Shown one piece after another: positions 22,055 to 33,075 of a stretch of DNA of 39,195 nt. Where the stretch lies: contig QPMI01000450.1 of NCBI GenBank assembly GCA_004431415.1, positions 1-39,195 of the forward strand, in the 5' to 3' direction. The notes under the pieces were generated by a model, which saw nothing but the letters and a program-made list of their open reading frames with translations, ran no database searches and was not told the origin of the DNA. Source of the stretch: Cyanophora paradoxa (Eukaryota; Glaucocystophyceae; Cyanophorales; Cyanophoraceae). Every line of letters starts with the position of its first letter. The stretch's first letter is position 1. Position numbers and translations under genes: made by a program.

Positions 22055-25000
22055 ATGTCGATGCTCGACGACCCCTGGCGCATGGCCATCCCGAATCCGG
22101 ACGAGGTGCTGAACGGTGCCTTCGCGATAGACGGGAGCCTGAGCGTGAGGGGAATTTACGCGGATGAGATAAGGCTGCGCAAGGGCGCGACCTACAGCGA
22201 TTTCCTGACGTCCGTCGGTACCTTGGACGATTACGGTGACCTCACCGCAATTATCAAGGGGCTCTGGGGCGTGACGACCGAGACGGGCGTGGACTGGAAC
22301 ATTATCAAGAGGGCGGCCGACGTGAAAATCGCAAACTCGGTCACCGCAAAGGATGCCACCCTGAACCTCGTGAAACTGACTCTAAAGGGGCAGAGGGAGA
22401 CGTGAGGCCCGGGTACAACGCACTCGAGCGCATCGCGGGCCCCTGCGCCACATCTACTGGAGCCGCCAGGCGCTGCCGAGCATGGAGCCCGAGCAGTACA
22501 GGCGCGACAGGGAGGAGTTTTTCGCGTGGTTCGACCACTTCAAGGTCAACATCCGCGCCCTGAGCGCCGACAGGACGGGCGAGACGCCGGAGACGACGGG
22601 CGGGGCCGCATCCCAACGGCGCCCGACGTGCTCCCCGATCGCTCGGACTGGGCGAAGACGCAGAACTGGGCGCTGAAGGACCACTTCCACGACGAGAGGT
22701 ACGCCCTCGTCAAGCACCCGCACGTGAAGGCCGACATCACGGACTGGGCGCACCGCCACCTGTACGACGACATCATCGGCGGGCCCAAGGTGCCGGGTGC
22801 GATTCCGGGTGGGGTACGGGTGGTGGAAGCACGGGAGGTGGGGTACAGGCACCGGGGTGGGGGTACAGGCACCGGGGGTGGGGTACAGGCACGGGGGCGG
22901 AGGGGGCTCCAGCGGCACGCCAGTGGGCGGGGGCGGGGCAGCAGCGGCTCGGGTGGCGGCGGCTCAGGCGGGGAGGGCATGGATAAGGTAGCAGGCCTCG
23001 CCACTTCAACGGCCATCTTCGGGGCGCCCTCATCGTAGGCGGCATCAAATACTACAAGGATCGGAAGGGGTTCGTGAGGCAAATCGACGAGCTGAACGCG
23101 AGACCCCCATTAAATTCGATACCGAGGACGCGCAGCGCGAGTACTACAAACTCGAGAACGAAAAGAAGCAATGGAGCGAGCTGAAAGACAAGGAAATGAC
23201 AGAGGTCGCGGAGAAGAAGGCGGAAGCGAACAAGCTGATGACAGACGCGCAAAGGCAGGAAGAGAGCGCCCTCACCGCGCTAAGGTCGGCAGAGCGCCAG
23301 GTCGCGGAAGAGCGCACGAAAATGATACTCGACGCCGAGGAGGAGCTGAAGAGGATAAACGAGCAAAGGGAAGCCGCCAAGGCGAAAAAGCTGCAGGAAA
23401 TTGAAGCGCTGACCGCAGGCACCGAGCTGCTTGAGGCGCAGAGGAAAGAGATCGAGGATAGGAAGAAGAAATTGGAAAAGGAGGCAGAGACGAGAAGGCA
23501 GCTGCTGGAAGAGGAAGAGGAAACGAGGAGAAAGGCAGGAGAGCTGCAAACGGGGGCGGTGCAGGAGGCGAACAGGCTCCGGGAGGAAATCAAAAATTTA
23601 AAGGAGGCCGCCGAGCGCGCGGACGAGCAGTCGAAAAAATTCAAGGCCAACGCGGACGAGCTGGCACAGAGGCTGCTCAAGTACGCGGCCACGGCAGAGG
23701 CTCGCTCGCCCATGGGGACGGCCGAGACGCAGACGACGCCGAGGCCCGATCCGAGGCCGGCCGCCGAGAGGCTGCCCTTCGCGCGGCTGGGTAGGAGCGA
23801 CCAGGTGGAAGAGCTCATTGGCCTCACGCTCGAGGATCAGAGGGCCCTCTTCGACGCGTTAGAGCAGCGGCGCAGGGCGGACGAGGAGGCAGCTGCCAAG
23901 ACAGAAGAGGAACGACTGAAGGCAATGCAAACTGCATCAGACGAGGAATTTGCACGGCTGGAGGAGCCGAAGGTAGCGGAGCGTAAGCGACGACTGGAGA
24001 CGTTCAGGGGGCGCAGATGGATTTTTACCGCTCGGAGCTCAAAAAACTGAAAGAAGGAAATGCATCGGGGACAGGGTCCGCGCCATGGAAGAGAACATGC
24101 GCGACTTTAGCTACGTTATGGATCAGCTGACGGGAAGGGGTCAGAAAGACGCCGAAGAACTGAGGAGAAAGATGGCCGATGAGAAGTGGAAAAACTTTGA
24201 GCGTCAGGCTGTTCAGAGGCCCATCAGCGATGCCATCTGGATAGCATACGGCGACGTGGAGGAGATGCACCGCGAACTGCGGACGGAAGTGAGCCTATGG
24301 CGGGGAGCCCTCGAATGGTCACTGTACCGGATGCAAAAGGGAAAGTTTGTGGCAGAGCTGCGAGCCAATCCGAAAACGGTGAGCGCGGGCGCACAGAGCG
24401 CGTACCTCTCCATGGTCGATTACGTGGGCAAGCTGAGCAAATTTTGGGAAATGCGAAGAGCCATCATTCCAGCGGAGGGGCTCGCGCAGTACGATGCCAT
24501 GGTGCGCGATCTGGAGGCCTTCAAACGTGAGCACCCACCCGCCAAATACAAGATTCACATAGATACGACGGCATTCATGGGCGATCTAAGGAAGAGAGGA
24601 GACGAGGCCAAGAGTCAGATCGAGGAGCGCTACAGAAAGGCCCAAGCGGACAAGGAGTACGCAAACAGGGTGATTGAAGAGCGGAAGCAGCAGGCGAAGG
24701 AGAACGCGGCGAGACGCAACGCCGAGATAGAAGAGCAGAGGCGGAAGATCGCAGAGCGCAAGGCGGCAGAGGAAGAGGCAAGAAAGACCAAGGTAGAGAC
24801 AGAGTACCAAGCATTGAAACGGGAGGCCAATCAAATATTAAAACGAAGGGAAGGGCGTACGCCGATGAGGGCGCGGGCGTCGGCTTGGCCAGCCCAGACG
24901 ACATCACACTCGCGGAGAGGGACGACGTTTCCGTGGAGGAGATGCGCCCGGGCACCGCCCGCCTGCCCTCCGAGGGCGTGTTTCAGACGCTCGACAGGCG

Positions 25001-27243
25001 CGTGATGGGCGACTCGGACGTTATTTTGCGCAACGCCCTCATGCCCTACGGCGACTGGAACCGCGCCACCGCCGACGCCCTCGCCGATTTCGACCTCGAG
25101 CGATTCACCACCAAAGAGCAGCGCGACGCGTACCTGGGGCGCCCGAGGGCAAGGCGGCCCGGGTGGCCAAGGAGGCCCTCAGCGCCGAGACGCTCTTCTC
25201 GGCGGCGGGTACGGCGAACAACGACGGCATGTCTTTCGGGGCAGCCGATTTATTTCAGGGGGCGGGCATCGACTTGGTGGGCGCCGGGCTCGGGGTACGG
25301 GCTCGCGGGCCATGCGGCGGGCGGGCGCGGCGGCGGCGGGCCTTGGGCTGGCGACGGCCGGCGGCCTGCTCTCGGCCTACCAGGCGCTCTCGCAGGGCAA
25401 GATAGGGGAGGCCGAGTTCTTCGATACGTTCCGCGATCAGATGATCATGACGGTCGGCTCTTTTGGCCTTCAGACGGGCATGTCGTCCGCCCTGAGCGCC
25501 CTCACGAAAATGAGGATCGGCACGGTGGGCGGACTTGGCCTGTCCATCCTCGCGGGCGCCATCGCGCAGGTGATCGTGGATATCATCAACGGGCGCAGCG
25601 CGGAAGAAATCGTGAAGAACTTTTTCAAGTACCCCGTCGACTGGGCGACCGACACCATACAGTTCATCGCGGAGCTCTCGCAACAGATCTACGACTGGGG
25701 CGTCGAGACGTGGGGCGACGAGGCGAGCCAGCTGCGCAACCGAATTAATCGGCTGGAGGGCGAGCTGGGCTCCGGATTTTTGGGTGTGTACGACCCCTCG
25801 GAGGCGCGCGAAATGGCCTCGCTCTTGGCCCAGGAGCTGCGGTTAAACGAAATCAAGGAGCCGAAGGAGCTGCAGGCCTTCATTCGCGCGCTCGACAACA
25901 GCATCAACGATTACCGTACCCCAAGGACCAGAAGACCCTGCTCGAAATCGATCGCGCGACCGTGCTCTTCCTCTCCCAGCTCACCGTTAAAATGCAGGAG
26001 GGCTTCGGGTCGACTTCGCTCGCCCTGAGTCGACTTATGCGCGACCTGAAGCAGATGATAAAGGAGGAGACCAAGGGGCGGAAGCGCGTCTTAATTGCCG
26101 TCTACCAGGAGGGCCTCAACAGGATCAATCACATCGAAGCCCTAAGGCGCGAATTCGGCTCGGCCATCCGTCACTCGGGCGTCTCGTCGAACGGAGGGGC
26201 GCAGGTGGCCCGCCTGGCGGACGCCAACTCGCGCCTCGAGATTCCCGGGACCTTCCGCATGCAGGATTGGTGGGAGGCCGAGGCCTTCAGGAATTACGGG
26301 GCCTTCATAGACAACGGGATCAATTCGCAGAGCCCCAAGGCAAACTGGCTGGTACCCAAGGCCTACGTCGATAAATTGGTTGACAGGCCTGCAGCACCAT
26401 ACACCAAGAAGATCGCCAAAGGCATCGAGTACTGGGCGCCCGAGCCAGGCCAGCCCGTGTTTGCATCGCAGAACTACGAGTGGCACATGGCGCCGGGGGC
26501 GAGCCAGGCCGTGAGCACCGTGGGCGTTGCCGTGCCGCAGCTGGCGACGGTGGCACACACGGGGCGTATGCAGATCTCAGCGGGAGGCCGACGATACCCG
26601 TGATACCAACAACGTGGGCGTGGGATAGCATCACGGGGAAGCCGAGTACGTATCCCCACGCAGACCACCAGCACACCATCTCTCAGATCAGCGACTGGAC
26701 GGCCCCGGACTTGACGAACATCTCCGTGGATTGGGACAACGTAACGGGCAAGCCACTTACCTTCCCCCCTCTACACACAGTCACAATGTGTACTGGGATA
26801 ATGTCATCGACCGACCCACTTCCTTCCCACCCTCTACGCACAGTCACACAGAGTACTCGCTCACCAGCCACGGGCACAGAAACGTGAACATGGATGCGTA
26901 CATAACGCACGGCACGTCCTTCCACTCCTACGCTGCGTACACGGAGTTTAACATCAATTCAACATACACGGTGACGTTCAACATTACATTCGGACAGGCG
27001 TACGACACTGGAGGCGGACTGGGGACCCCAGCAAACCCAACGCCGGTTATTAACGTAACCCCCTCGTTCGACATCAATCCCGGCGGCAGCACGGATGTCG
27101 ATTTCTACGGGGCCAACGTCACGGCGGTGAGTCACACTGGCTTTACAGTTAAAGTGAGATTCCAACCCAGAATGACGGTCACGCCCACCCAAATTGTCCA
27201 GCTTTTTATTCATTGGACCGCGATCGGCAAGCTGCTTATGTAA
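22055..27243 (+). CDS. Giant multidomain fibre/adhesin, about 1,730 aa, many frame breaks
   Basis: As printed it is many ORFs, but each break is corrected by one extra G or C in a run (22387, 22440, 22602, 23021, 23104, 24007, 24067, 24853, 25136, 25292, 25919, 26561, 26764; more in the Gly-rich part). Order: beta domain from MSMLDDPWRMAIPNPDE; helical domain at about 22470-22790; Gly-rich linker; membrane-like segment TSTAIFG...ALIVGG near 23000; long coiled coils (23150-23950 and 24085-24850); Gly-rich hydrophobic segments GLGLATAGGLLSAY and GGLGLSILAGAIAQVIVDII; then fibre repeats ADLSGRPTIP, WDSITGKPSTYP, WDNVTGKPLTFPP and WDNVIDRPTSFPP with HQH, HSH, HSH and HGH pairs; and a C-terminal beta domain ending at TAA 27241-27243. 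HxH repeats bind metal in T4 long-tail-fibre tips. The role is probably host attachment. Confidence 0.6.
22807..22907 (+). repeat. G-rich tandem repeat coding a Gly linker
   Basis: About three to four copies of a 17-20-nt unit of the form GGTGGGGTACAGGCACCG, with many G4-G5 runs. It probably encodes a Gly-rich linker of the giant fibre. Its true length and frame cannot be trusted, and it could form G-quadruplexes. Confidence 0.65.
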
Positions 27244-27244
27244 T

Positions 27245-27257
27245 CGATTTTCTGATG
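27245..27257 (+). promoter_or_regulatory. Viral promoter box
   Basis: CGATTTTCTGATG, 10 nt before the ATG at 27268 and directly after the giant fibre stop. Confidence 0.55.
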
Positions 27258-27267
27258 CAATCCAAAA

Positions 27268-28327
27268 ATGTCGGTCGCTGTCCCTCTATTTACCTATGCT
27301 GCCAGCGTGAATCACAAGGGCGATCACACGATTAAGGAGACCACCCTCGGAAACCAGGCCACCGAGGCCCCCTACAACGCCACGGCCGTCCCCTTTTCCG
27401 AGGCCGACCTCGTCCGCGTCGGCGAGCTGCGCTGCGACAAGATGCGCACGCGGGAGGGCGGGTCGGCCGTGCCGGGGCGCGTGAGGACGCAGAGGCTCAC
27501 CGTCACGAACGGGGCCTGGGACGGGAGCGGGTACACCACGAATCAGGTGACCTTTAATGGGACTGTGAACGGGGAGGGGAATGCGGCTCTGTATGTGCAA
27601 GGAGGCGGAGCAAACGTGGTGGGGGGCTTAGGGTGAGCGGGGCTTCAAACTTGGCGGGCATCGTTACATTGGACGATAAGCTGCAAATTACCGGAACGTC
27701 ACCGTACATAAATGGCGGTGGTTCAGGCGTAGCTATAAAGTACAACGAAAACGATAGACTCCTCTGTGGGACTCTTGGCGTTGGTGTTACAGGTACTCTA
27801 TTTACCTCGGCAATCGAAGGCCCTACTAATGGCCTAAGCATAGCAAACACTTCAATCGTTGATAGCGGAAGCGTCAGCTCTGGTCTATCCTTGAGAAACA
27901 ACGGCACCGAACGACTGCTGTGCGGAACCGTCGGCGTTGGCATCACGGGTCGGCTCATCGTCTCGACGCTCACGGGCGATGGAAACCGAGCCGTTTATTC
28001 GGATGCTCAAGGATACCTGACAAACTCGTCGAGCGATAGCCGCCTGAAAGAAAATGTCGCGAGCATGTCGGGCATTCTCCCTCTTCTGCTGCAGCTGAAT
28101 CCCGTGTCGTTCACCTGGAAGAACACATCCTCGGGGGTTCGAAAACGGATTACGGTCTCATCGCACAGGAAGTCCAAGGCGTCTTCCCGAGTCTCGTTTT
28201 CGAGAACGCGGATGGATTTCTCGGGGTAAACTACGACAGGCTCATTTCCCTGTCGTTGAAGGCAATTCAGGAACTTTCACAAGAAGTTCAAACTCTCAAA
28301 GACCAGGTAGCGGCACTGGCGAGCTGA
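27268..28327 (+). CDS. Fibre protein with C-terminal S74 intramolecular chaperone (about 353 aa)
   Basis: Two breaks, at G runs 27621-27626 and 28133-28137, are each corrected by one G. The shaft has repeated beta motifs, NDRLLCGTLGVGVTG and TERLLCGTVGVGITG. The C-terminal 100 residues are a peptidase S74 / endosialidase-type chaperone domain: SSSDSRLKENV with the S-D-x-R-x-K signature, NPVSFTWKN, DYGLIAQEVQGVFPSLV, GVNYDRLISLSLKAIQEL and a final coiled coil. In phage and giant-virus fibres this domain drives trimerisation and then cuts itself off before the Ser. The gene ends TGA at 28325-28327, 20 bp from the stop of the convergent adhesin. Confidence 0.75.
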
Positions 28328-28347
28328 TCTGGAACAACTAGGAATAA

Positions 28348-30485
28348 CTACACCGCGAGTATCACAATTCGACCGTTGCCACCGTCGCTGAAAGACGAGC
28401 CACCGTTGCCGCCCCTACCAATGCCTGCTGCGTAGTGAGCGTCTCCGCTATTTCCTGCCACCTGGCCGGACCCAGGATACACCGTAGCATCCGTCAAGTT
28501 TCCTATGTAGCTCGAGCCACCGCCACCTCCAAACATTCTTGCTATTGGGTTCTCTGACACTCCGCTCCTGCTGGACCCAGAGCCTCCACCGAAGTAACCA
28601 CCACCACCACCACCACCGAACCTGTAGCCGCTTGAATCAGGCCCAGTCTCTCCACCTTGGCGCAAAGTTCCCGGGTTGCTGGGCCTGGCCCCTGAGGCCA
28701 CAACACCGGCTCCGCCAGCGGTTTGGGTGCCTCCTTGAGCCGGTATCTCTCCGGTTACTCCAACCAACCCAGCCGCACCACCGGTCAACCCCCGCCTACT
28801 CCCCCGCCGCCATTCGAATCACATGTACCCCACCTCCGGCCCCTGCAACAACCAAGTCGGTCCCTGCAACGCGCTGAATTGCAGAACGACCACCACCGGC
28901 GCCGTTTTTGTACTCCGGATCGACGCTATGGCTCCAGCCCCTTCCACCACCTCCGTAGACGGTAGCAGTGGCAGTCCCCGATACACCCTTTGGGCCGCCG
29001 CATCCAACAACAAGGATGAGCGTCTCCCCGAGGACACAGCCAATGTACCAACTACGCAAGCACCCGCGCCTCCACGGACCCCCGTACCTGCGCGTTCTCC
29101 GCCTCCACCCCGGCCGCCCATACGATGACACGCACAGCCACAGTCCCCGTTGGTACTACGAAAGTCTGGTCGGCCCCGGTGTAGGAGAATGTACCCAAAA
29201 CAGGAGCGTTTGCAGTTGTTGCACTGGCAGACGAGGACTGAGGGCCTTCCTCGCCGATCTGGTTGACGCCCTTGATGGTGTAAGTGTAAGTGGTTCCGTA
29301 AACGGTCGTTGTGTCCGAAAAGGGGCTGCTCGTGTCGCTGGCAAGGAACACGCCACCCCTGTAGATGTTGTAGGAGACGGTGACGCCCGTCACCGGCACC
29401 GACCACTCGAGCACAACAGGCTGTGCTGCCCCCGCCGCGGGGGTTGCAGTGAGCCCAGTGGGCGCCCCCGGGTCCGTGGTGACGTACGCCGCAATACTCT
29501 TCGGCCCCTCCCCTCCCGTGTTCGTCGCGGAGATCTGGTACTCGTACCCTGTACCCCAGACGGTGGTCGTGTCGCTGTAGGAGTTGGTCGCGGAGTCTGT
29601 GAGGTAGGCCCCGTCTCTGTAAATCTTGTATCCCGTCGCTCCCGTGGACGCAGTCCAGCTGAGGCTGACAGGCTGCTGCTGGTCGTTGGGTGCTGATGCC
29701 GTCACGTTCGTGGGGGCGTTTGGCATAGTCCAGACCAGGAGCGGATCGGACTTGTCGTATTCGACACCGCCCACGATGCCGGCCACCTGGTAAGAGTATT
29801 CCGTGCCCCACGTAAGAGCAGTGCTATCGTCAATGTACGAGGTAGACAGGGCACTGCTCGCAAATCCGATTGGCGTACCGTTCCTGTAAATTCGAATCGA
29901 GTCCGCGCCCTCCATGGCCACCCAGTTGATTGTGACGACTATGGCGGGTTTCGGGAAGCCCGAAGACGCGGGGCCGCCCCCGGCAATAAAATCGCCGTAG
30001 GTCTGGGCCGTGGCGGTCGTGAGCGTGGTGTAGGCTTCGATCTGCGGGCTGAAGCCGCCTATGCCTTGGAAGAGAATGTAATTGCTCATGGCACCCTCGT
30101 GGGTGTAGAGAAGCGACTGTGCGTAGGTTGTGGGCGGGGCTTTGCCATCAGAGCCCGTGCTGCTGCTGCCCTGTTCGCGAACCGCCGCCACGCGGTAGAG
30201 TCGCTGGGCCCCCAAACTAAAGGGAGAGTCCGTGTAGGTGACGGTTGGCGCATTCACCGTGGCCACGAGATCCCAGGGGCCGTTGATGCTGGTCGCCCTG
30301 TACACCTTGTACTTGACGGCGTTGGTGACCGCGACCCAGTTCAGCTGAAAGCCGTACGTACTGTTCCCGTTGTTGAGCACGGAGCCCGATCGCACCTGGG
30401 GCCTGCCCACAGTCAGCGAGATCGGCTCCACGCCATACTGCGGAGCCTGCACCACCTGCTTTTTCACGAATACGAAGCGGGGCAT
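28348..30485 (-). CDS. FN3-repeat adhesin with Gly-rich C-terminal domain (about 713 aa)
   Basis: From the ATG at 30485 (box ATATTTTTTCGG, 30499-30511, minus). Four fibronectin type III modules, each with the W...Y-x-x-Y core: NWVAVTNAVKYKVYRA; NWVAMEGADSIRIYRNG; SWTASTGATGYKIYRDG; EWSVPVTGVTVSYNIYRGG. Then FSYTGADQTFVVPTGTVAV followed by WAAGGGG, the entry of a phage-type Gly-rich adhesin domain, with long Gly runs (FGGGGGGGYFGGGSG) and the closing GGNGRIVILAV. Four breaks, at C runs 29108-29111, 29026-29029, 28801-28805 and 28789-28793, are each corrected by one base, two of them needed together. It probably decorates the virion and binds host glycans, which is inference. Confidence 0.7.
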
Positions 30486-30524
30486 TTTCCTCTACGATCC
30501 GAAAAAATATCTGCCCCGGGGTAA

Positions 30525-31204
30525 ATGACTTCCAACTGGTACCAGACCCTCAGCGGCTCACTTGACGTTGGCAACAACACCAAGGATTTCGCACGCATAC
30601 CCTCCGGCAGTTACGTCGACGTCTTTCTGCAGAATCCCGTCGTGATTCAGGTCGTTCAGAACGCCTACGCCACGCCCAAGATTTATTCCTACCAGCTCTT
30701 CTTCGACCCTCTGAGCCTCAGCGCAGAGGTTATCGAGCTGCTGCACGAATCAGGACTCGTGAAAAAGGTGGCACCTGCCACGGCCACTGCCAACGTCTTG
30801 CGCTGTCTCGAGGTCAAGTTCAGGGAGACGGGGTACGGCCCCACCGTGAACCGGTACCCCAGTTCTTCGAATCTTCCGGGTACGGGAACTTACCAGATGA
30901 GGGGTACGCTCAAGGGCGACGTGCTCTTCACGAAATTCAATCCAAGTCCCGCGACCCTGGGGCCCTCTACACGGGCGGCAACCCACGCGGCTCGACTCTA
31001 CCCCGCTTCCCCTTCACCTTTTTCAGGTTCCAGGTCTTCCCCCTCTCCTACGCCGCCGACCAGCCCCACTTCAGCACGGGCGCCAGCCTCTGCGCGGAGC
31101 TGCGTGAGTGCTCGATTTCCTACGCGTACGGCACCGACGCTGACTCTGTGCCTGGGGCCCGCGTCATGAACATCGGTGGCGACATCACCCTCTTTCACGG
31201 ATAA
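30525..31204 (+). CDS. Beta-rich virion-type protein, paralogue of the next gene (226 aa)
   Basis: ATG at 30525; one break at the GGGG run 30959-30962, after which the frame continues LYTGGNPRGSTLPRFPFTFF to TAA at 31202-31204. The segment FLQNPVVIQVVQNAYATPKI, YSYQLFFD, ESGLVKKVAP and CLEVKF aligns with VRVQNPVMLRV, YVYFD, LSGLLKKIEP and VLELKF of the next gene. The two are tandem paralogues. No known family is recognised; a capsid-associated or fibre-base role is suggested by context. It is divergent from the FN3 adhesin. Confidence 0.6.
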
Positions 31205-31227
31205 TCTTTCTCATTTGAGGTCGCAAA

Positions 31228-32040
31228 ATGCCGACCACCTCGGCCACCATCGTGAAGACCGTGTCTGCCGGCTCGATCGTCCCCGATTTCTACGGCAACG
31301 CTGGGAACGTGGCCAACGCAGGGACGGACAAGGTGGAGTGGGACGGAAACTACGCCACCCCGCTCACCGTGAGGGTCCAGAATCCCGTCATGTTGCGCGT
31401 CACCTCCAACGATTTCGAGAATCCCGCCTCCTGCTCCGTGTACGTGTACTTTGACATCGACTCGGGCGTGAGCGCGGATGAGGCGGAGGCGCTCTGGCTC
31501 TCGGGCCTCCTGAAAAAGATAGAGCCCTCTGTGCCTGATCGGCCCGCCATTCGCGTGCTCGAACTCAAGTTCACCGCTAACACCGCCCTCACTCGCAAAT
31601 TCGGGAATGGTGCGAATCCGAACATCAAAACGCATTTAGATGGCGCCCTCATCGATGCCACACACAAGACCACGCAGGCCGTTCCCTTTGAGATGTACAA
31701 CCTCTGGAAGATGACCGCAAAGGAGATGATGACGAATGCCACCACGGGCGGCGCCTCGGGTACCGATTATTCATACGGCGCCTCGAATCCCCGTACCCAG
31801 GTCTGGCCCCGGCTCCTCTTCACGAAATTCACTTTCAAATTGTACAACAACATCGCCGGAATGCCTACCTCTGGAATGGTCGTGGGCTCTACCCTCATGG
31901 CCGAACTAATTGAGGCAGAGGCGGACTACACGACTGCGACTACCAACTCGACAGCGCCAGGCGCCGGAGCCGAAGTTTACGTGGCCTGGGAAACGGTCGG
32001 TCGCGAGTACGACACCAAGATTCACACCACTAGCGTCTAG
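31228..32040 (+). CDS. Beta-rich virion-type protein, paralogue of the preceding gene (270 aa)
   Basis: The ORF is intact from the ATG at 31228 (box TAATCTTTCTCATTT, 31202-31216, which contains the upstream stop). Alternating strands (DKVEWDGNYATPLTVRVQNP; CSVYVYFDID) precede a helical segment SADEAEALWLSGLLKKIE and LLFTKFTFKLYNNI. No membrane span. Its stop overlaps the stop of the convergent HNH gene by 11 bp. Confidence 0.65.
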   Translation: MPTTSATIVKTVSAGSIVPDFYGNAGNVANAGTDKVEWDGNYATPLTVRVQNPVMLRVTSNDFENPASCSVYVYFDIDSGVSADEAEALWLSGLLKKIEPSVPDRPAIRVLELKFTANTALTRKFGNGANPNIKTHLDGALIDATHKTTQAVPFEMYNLWKMTAKEMMTNATTGGASGTDYSYGASNPRTQVWPRLLFTKFTFKLYNNIAGMPTSGMVVGSTLMAELIEAEADYTTATTNSTAPGAGAEVYVAWETVGREYDTKIHTTSV

Positions 32041-32395
32041 ACTGGCTAAGCTGCATTAGCACCTGTGTCGCCTCCATCATCTCCCGAATCTCCTCGCTCT
32101 TCTCCTGTAAATTGGCGTACCCCCTCCTCTTCTTGCGAATCTCCGACATTGATGCCCAGCGCAGGTTCTCCCTCCTGTAGTCCAGCGGGTTGCCGTTGAT
32201 GTGTTCCACGTAGCGTCCACGTGGCGACTTCCCGAGGATCAGCTGGGAGAGGTAGTGCTTGCGCCCTCCAAACGTCTTGCTCACCCTGTCCCTGTCCACT
32301 CTCCAGGGAAACTCCAAGGCACTCGGGGGTACGTCCGAGTTGACCAGGACGTTGTAGGCGACGTCTTGCGAGTCGGTGCACCGGAGCAGGGCCAT
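32030..32395 (-). CDS. HNH endonuclease (121 aa)
   Basis: The ORF is intact from the ATG at 32395 (box GGTTTTTCTGAA, 32407-32418, minus). Residues 63-80, [18 protein letters not shown], are a typical HNH_3 core with H65, N69 and N77; GKSPRGRY before it is the usual basic approach to the site. The N-terminal 60 residues resemble the strand-rich AP2-like or other DNA-contact part of such proteins. It may be a free-standing homing-type nuclease or a viral replication/recombination enzyme. No intron or intein is seen beside it. Confidence 0.8.
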   Translation of the reverse strand: MALLRCTDSQDVAYNVLVNSDVPPSALEFPWRVDRDRVSKTFGGRKHYLSQLILGKSPRGRYVEHINGNPLDYRRENLRWASMSEIRKKRRGYANLQEKSEEIREMMEATQVLMQLSQSRR

Positions 32396-32420
32396 TTTGC
32401 CCTAGGTTCAGAAAAACCTG

Positions 32421-32504
32421 GGACTTGGGACTTGGGACTTGGGACTTGGGACTTGGGACTTGGGACTTGGGACTTGGGACTTGGGACTTGGGACTTGGGA
32501 CTTG
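32421..32504 (+). repeat. 7-bp tandem array, 12 units of GGACTTG
   Basis: Twelve perfect units, followed by GGAAGAGTT. The reverse orientation of the same array and flank occurs at about 32941-32999 and 34997-35054. Confidence 0.9.
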
Positions 32505-32618
32505 GGAAGAGTTGAAACCCAGGTCCCGGCCCAGACTTTCTCCAGGATCAGAAATTTGTCAGACAAGTCAGGTGAGTTTTTCTACCGACTTTTTTACTCC
32601 TACCACTCCTCATACTCT

Positions 32619-32665
32619 TTTTTACTCGTAGTCTTTTTTACTCGTAGTCTTTTTTACTCGTATCC
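32619..32665 (+). repeat. T-rich 16-bp tandem repeat
   Basis: TTTTTTACTCGTAGTC occurs about three times, the last copy diverged, in the middle of the gene-free interval between the two inverted 7-bp arrays (32505-32950). I see no gene in that interval. Confidence 0.7.
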
Positions 32666-32950
32666 CATCTCGTACCCTCCTTCTCTCGACATCTCACACG
32701 AAAACTCCTACCCCTCTTCACATCCGTTTTCGGTTGCATACTCTCGTGAGCTTTCATGTCCAGTATCATGCTACAAGTCGTACACCAGTTCAGACTCTAC
32801 CTCGCTTGAAATCTCACCTGGAATGTCACCAGAAACGTCATATGCAGATTTCCGTACCCCTCTACATGTCTGCCCGGTGGTTAGGGACTTGGCGCGGCAA
32901 ACTCTCAGATCCAGAGAGATTCTGGGCCCAGACCCTGAGTCTAACTCTTC

Positions 32951-32999
32951 CCAAGTCCCAAGTCCCAAGTCCCAAGTCCCAAGTCCCAAGTCCCAAGTC
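32951..32999 (-). repeat. 7-bp tandem array, 7 units of CCAAGTC
   Basis: Seven units on the plus strand, the reverse complement of the array at 32421-32504. With it this array forms a large inverted repeat with a loop of about 0.45 kb. Confidence 0.9.
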
Positions 33000-33075
33000 C
33001 CAGGATCGCGCCAAGTCGTAACTGAATAGTCGGCCAATTTTTACAAGTATGTACAATGGAATGACGCAATACTAT

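Noticed and set aside
22807-22907. Independent minisatellite insertion
   Set aside because: It lies between coding segments of one fibre gene and encodes Gly-rich sequence in more than one frame, so a coding linker is more likely.
28500-29700. Plus-strand Pro/His-rich ORFs opposite the FN3 adhesin
   Set aside because: Reverse reading of Gly-rich and FN3 codons; no ATG with a promoter box.
32410-33030. ORFs made of GTWDLGL repeats
   Set aside because: They are translations of the 7-bp tandem arrays, open in several frames by repeat structure only.
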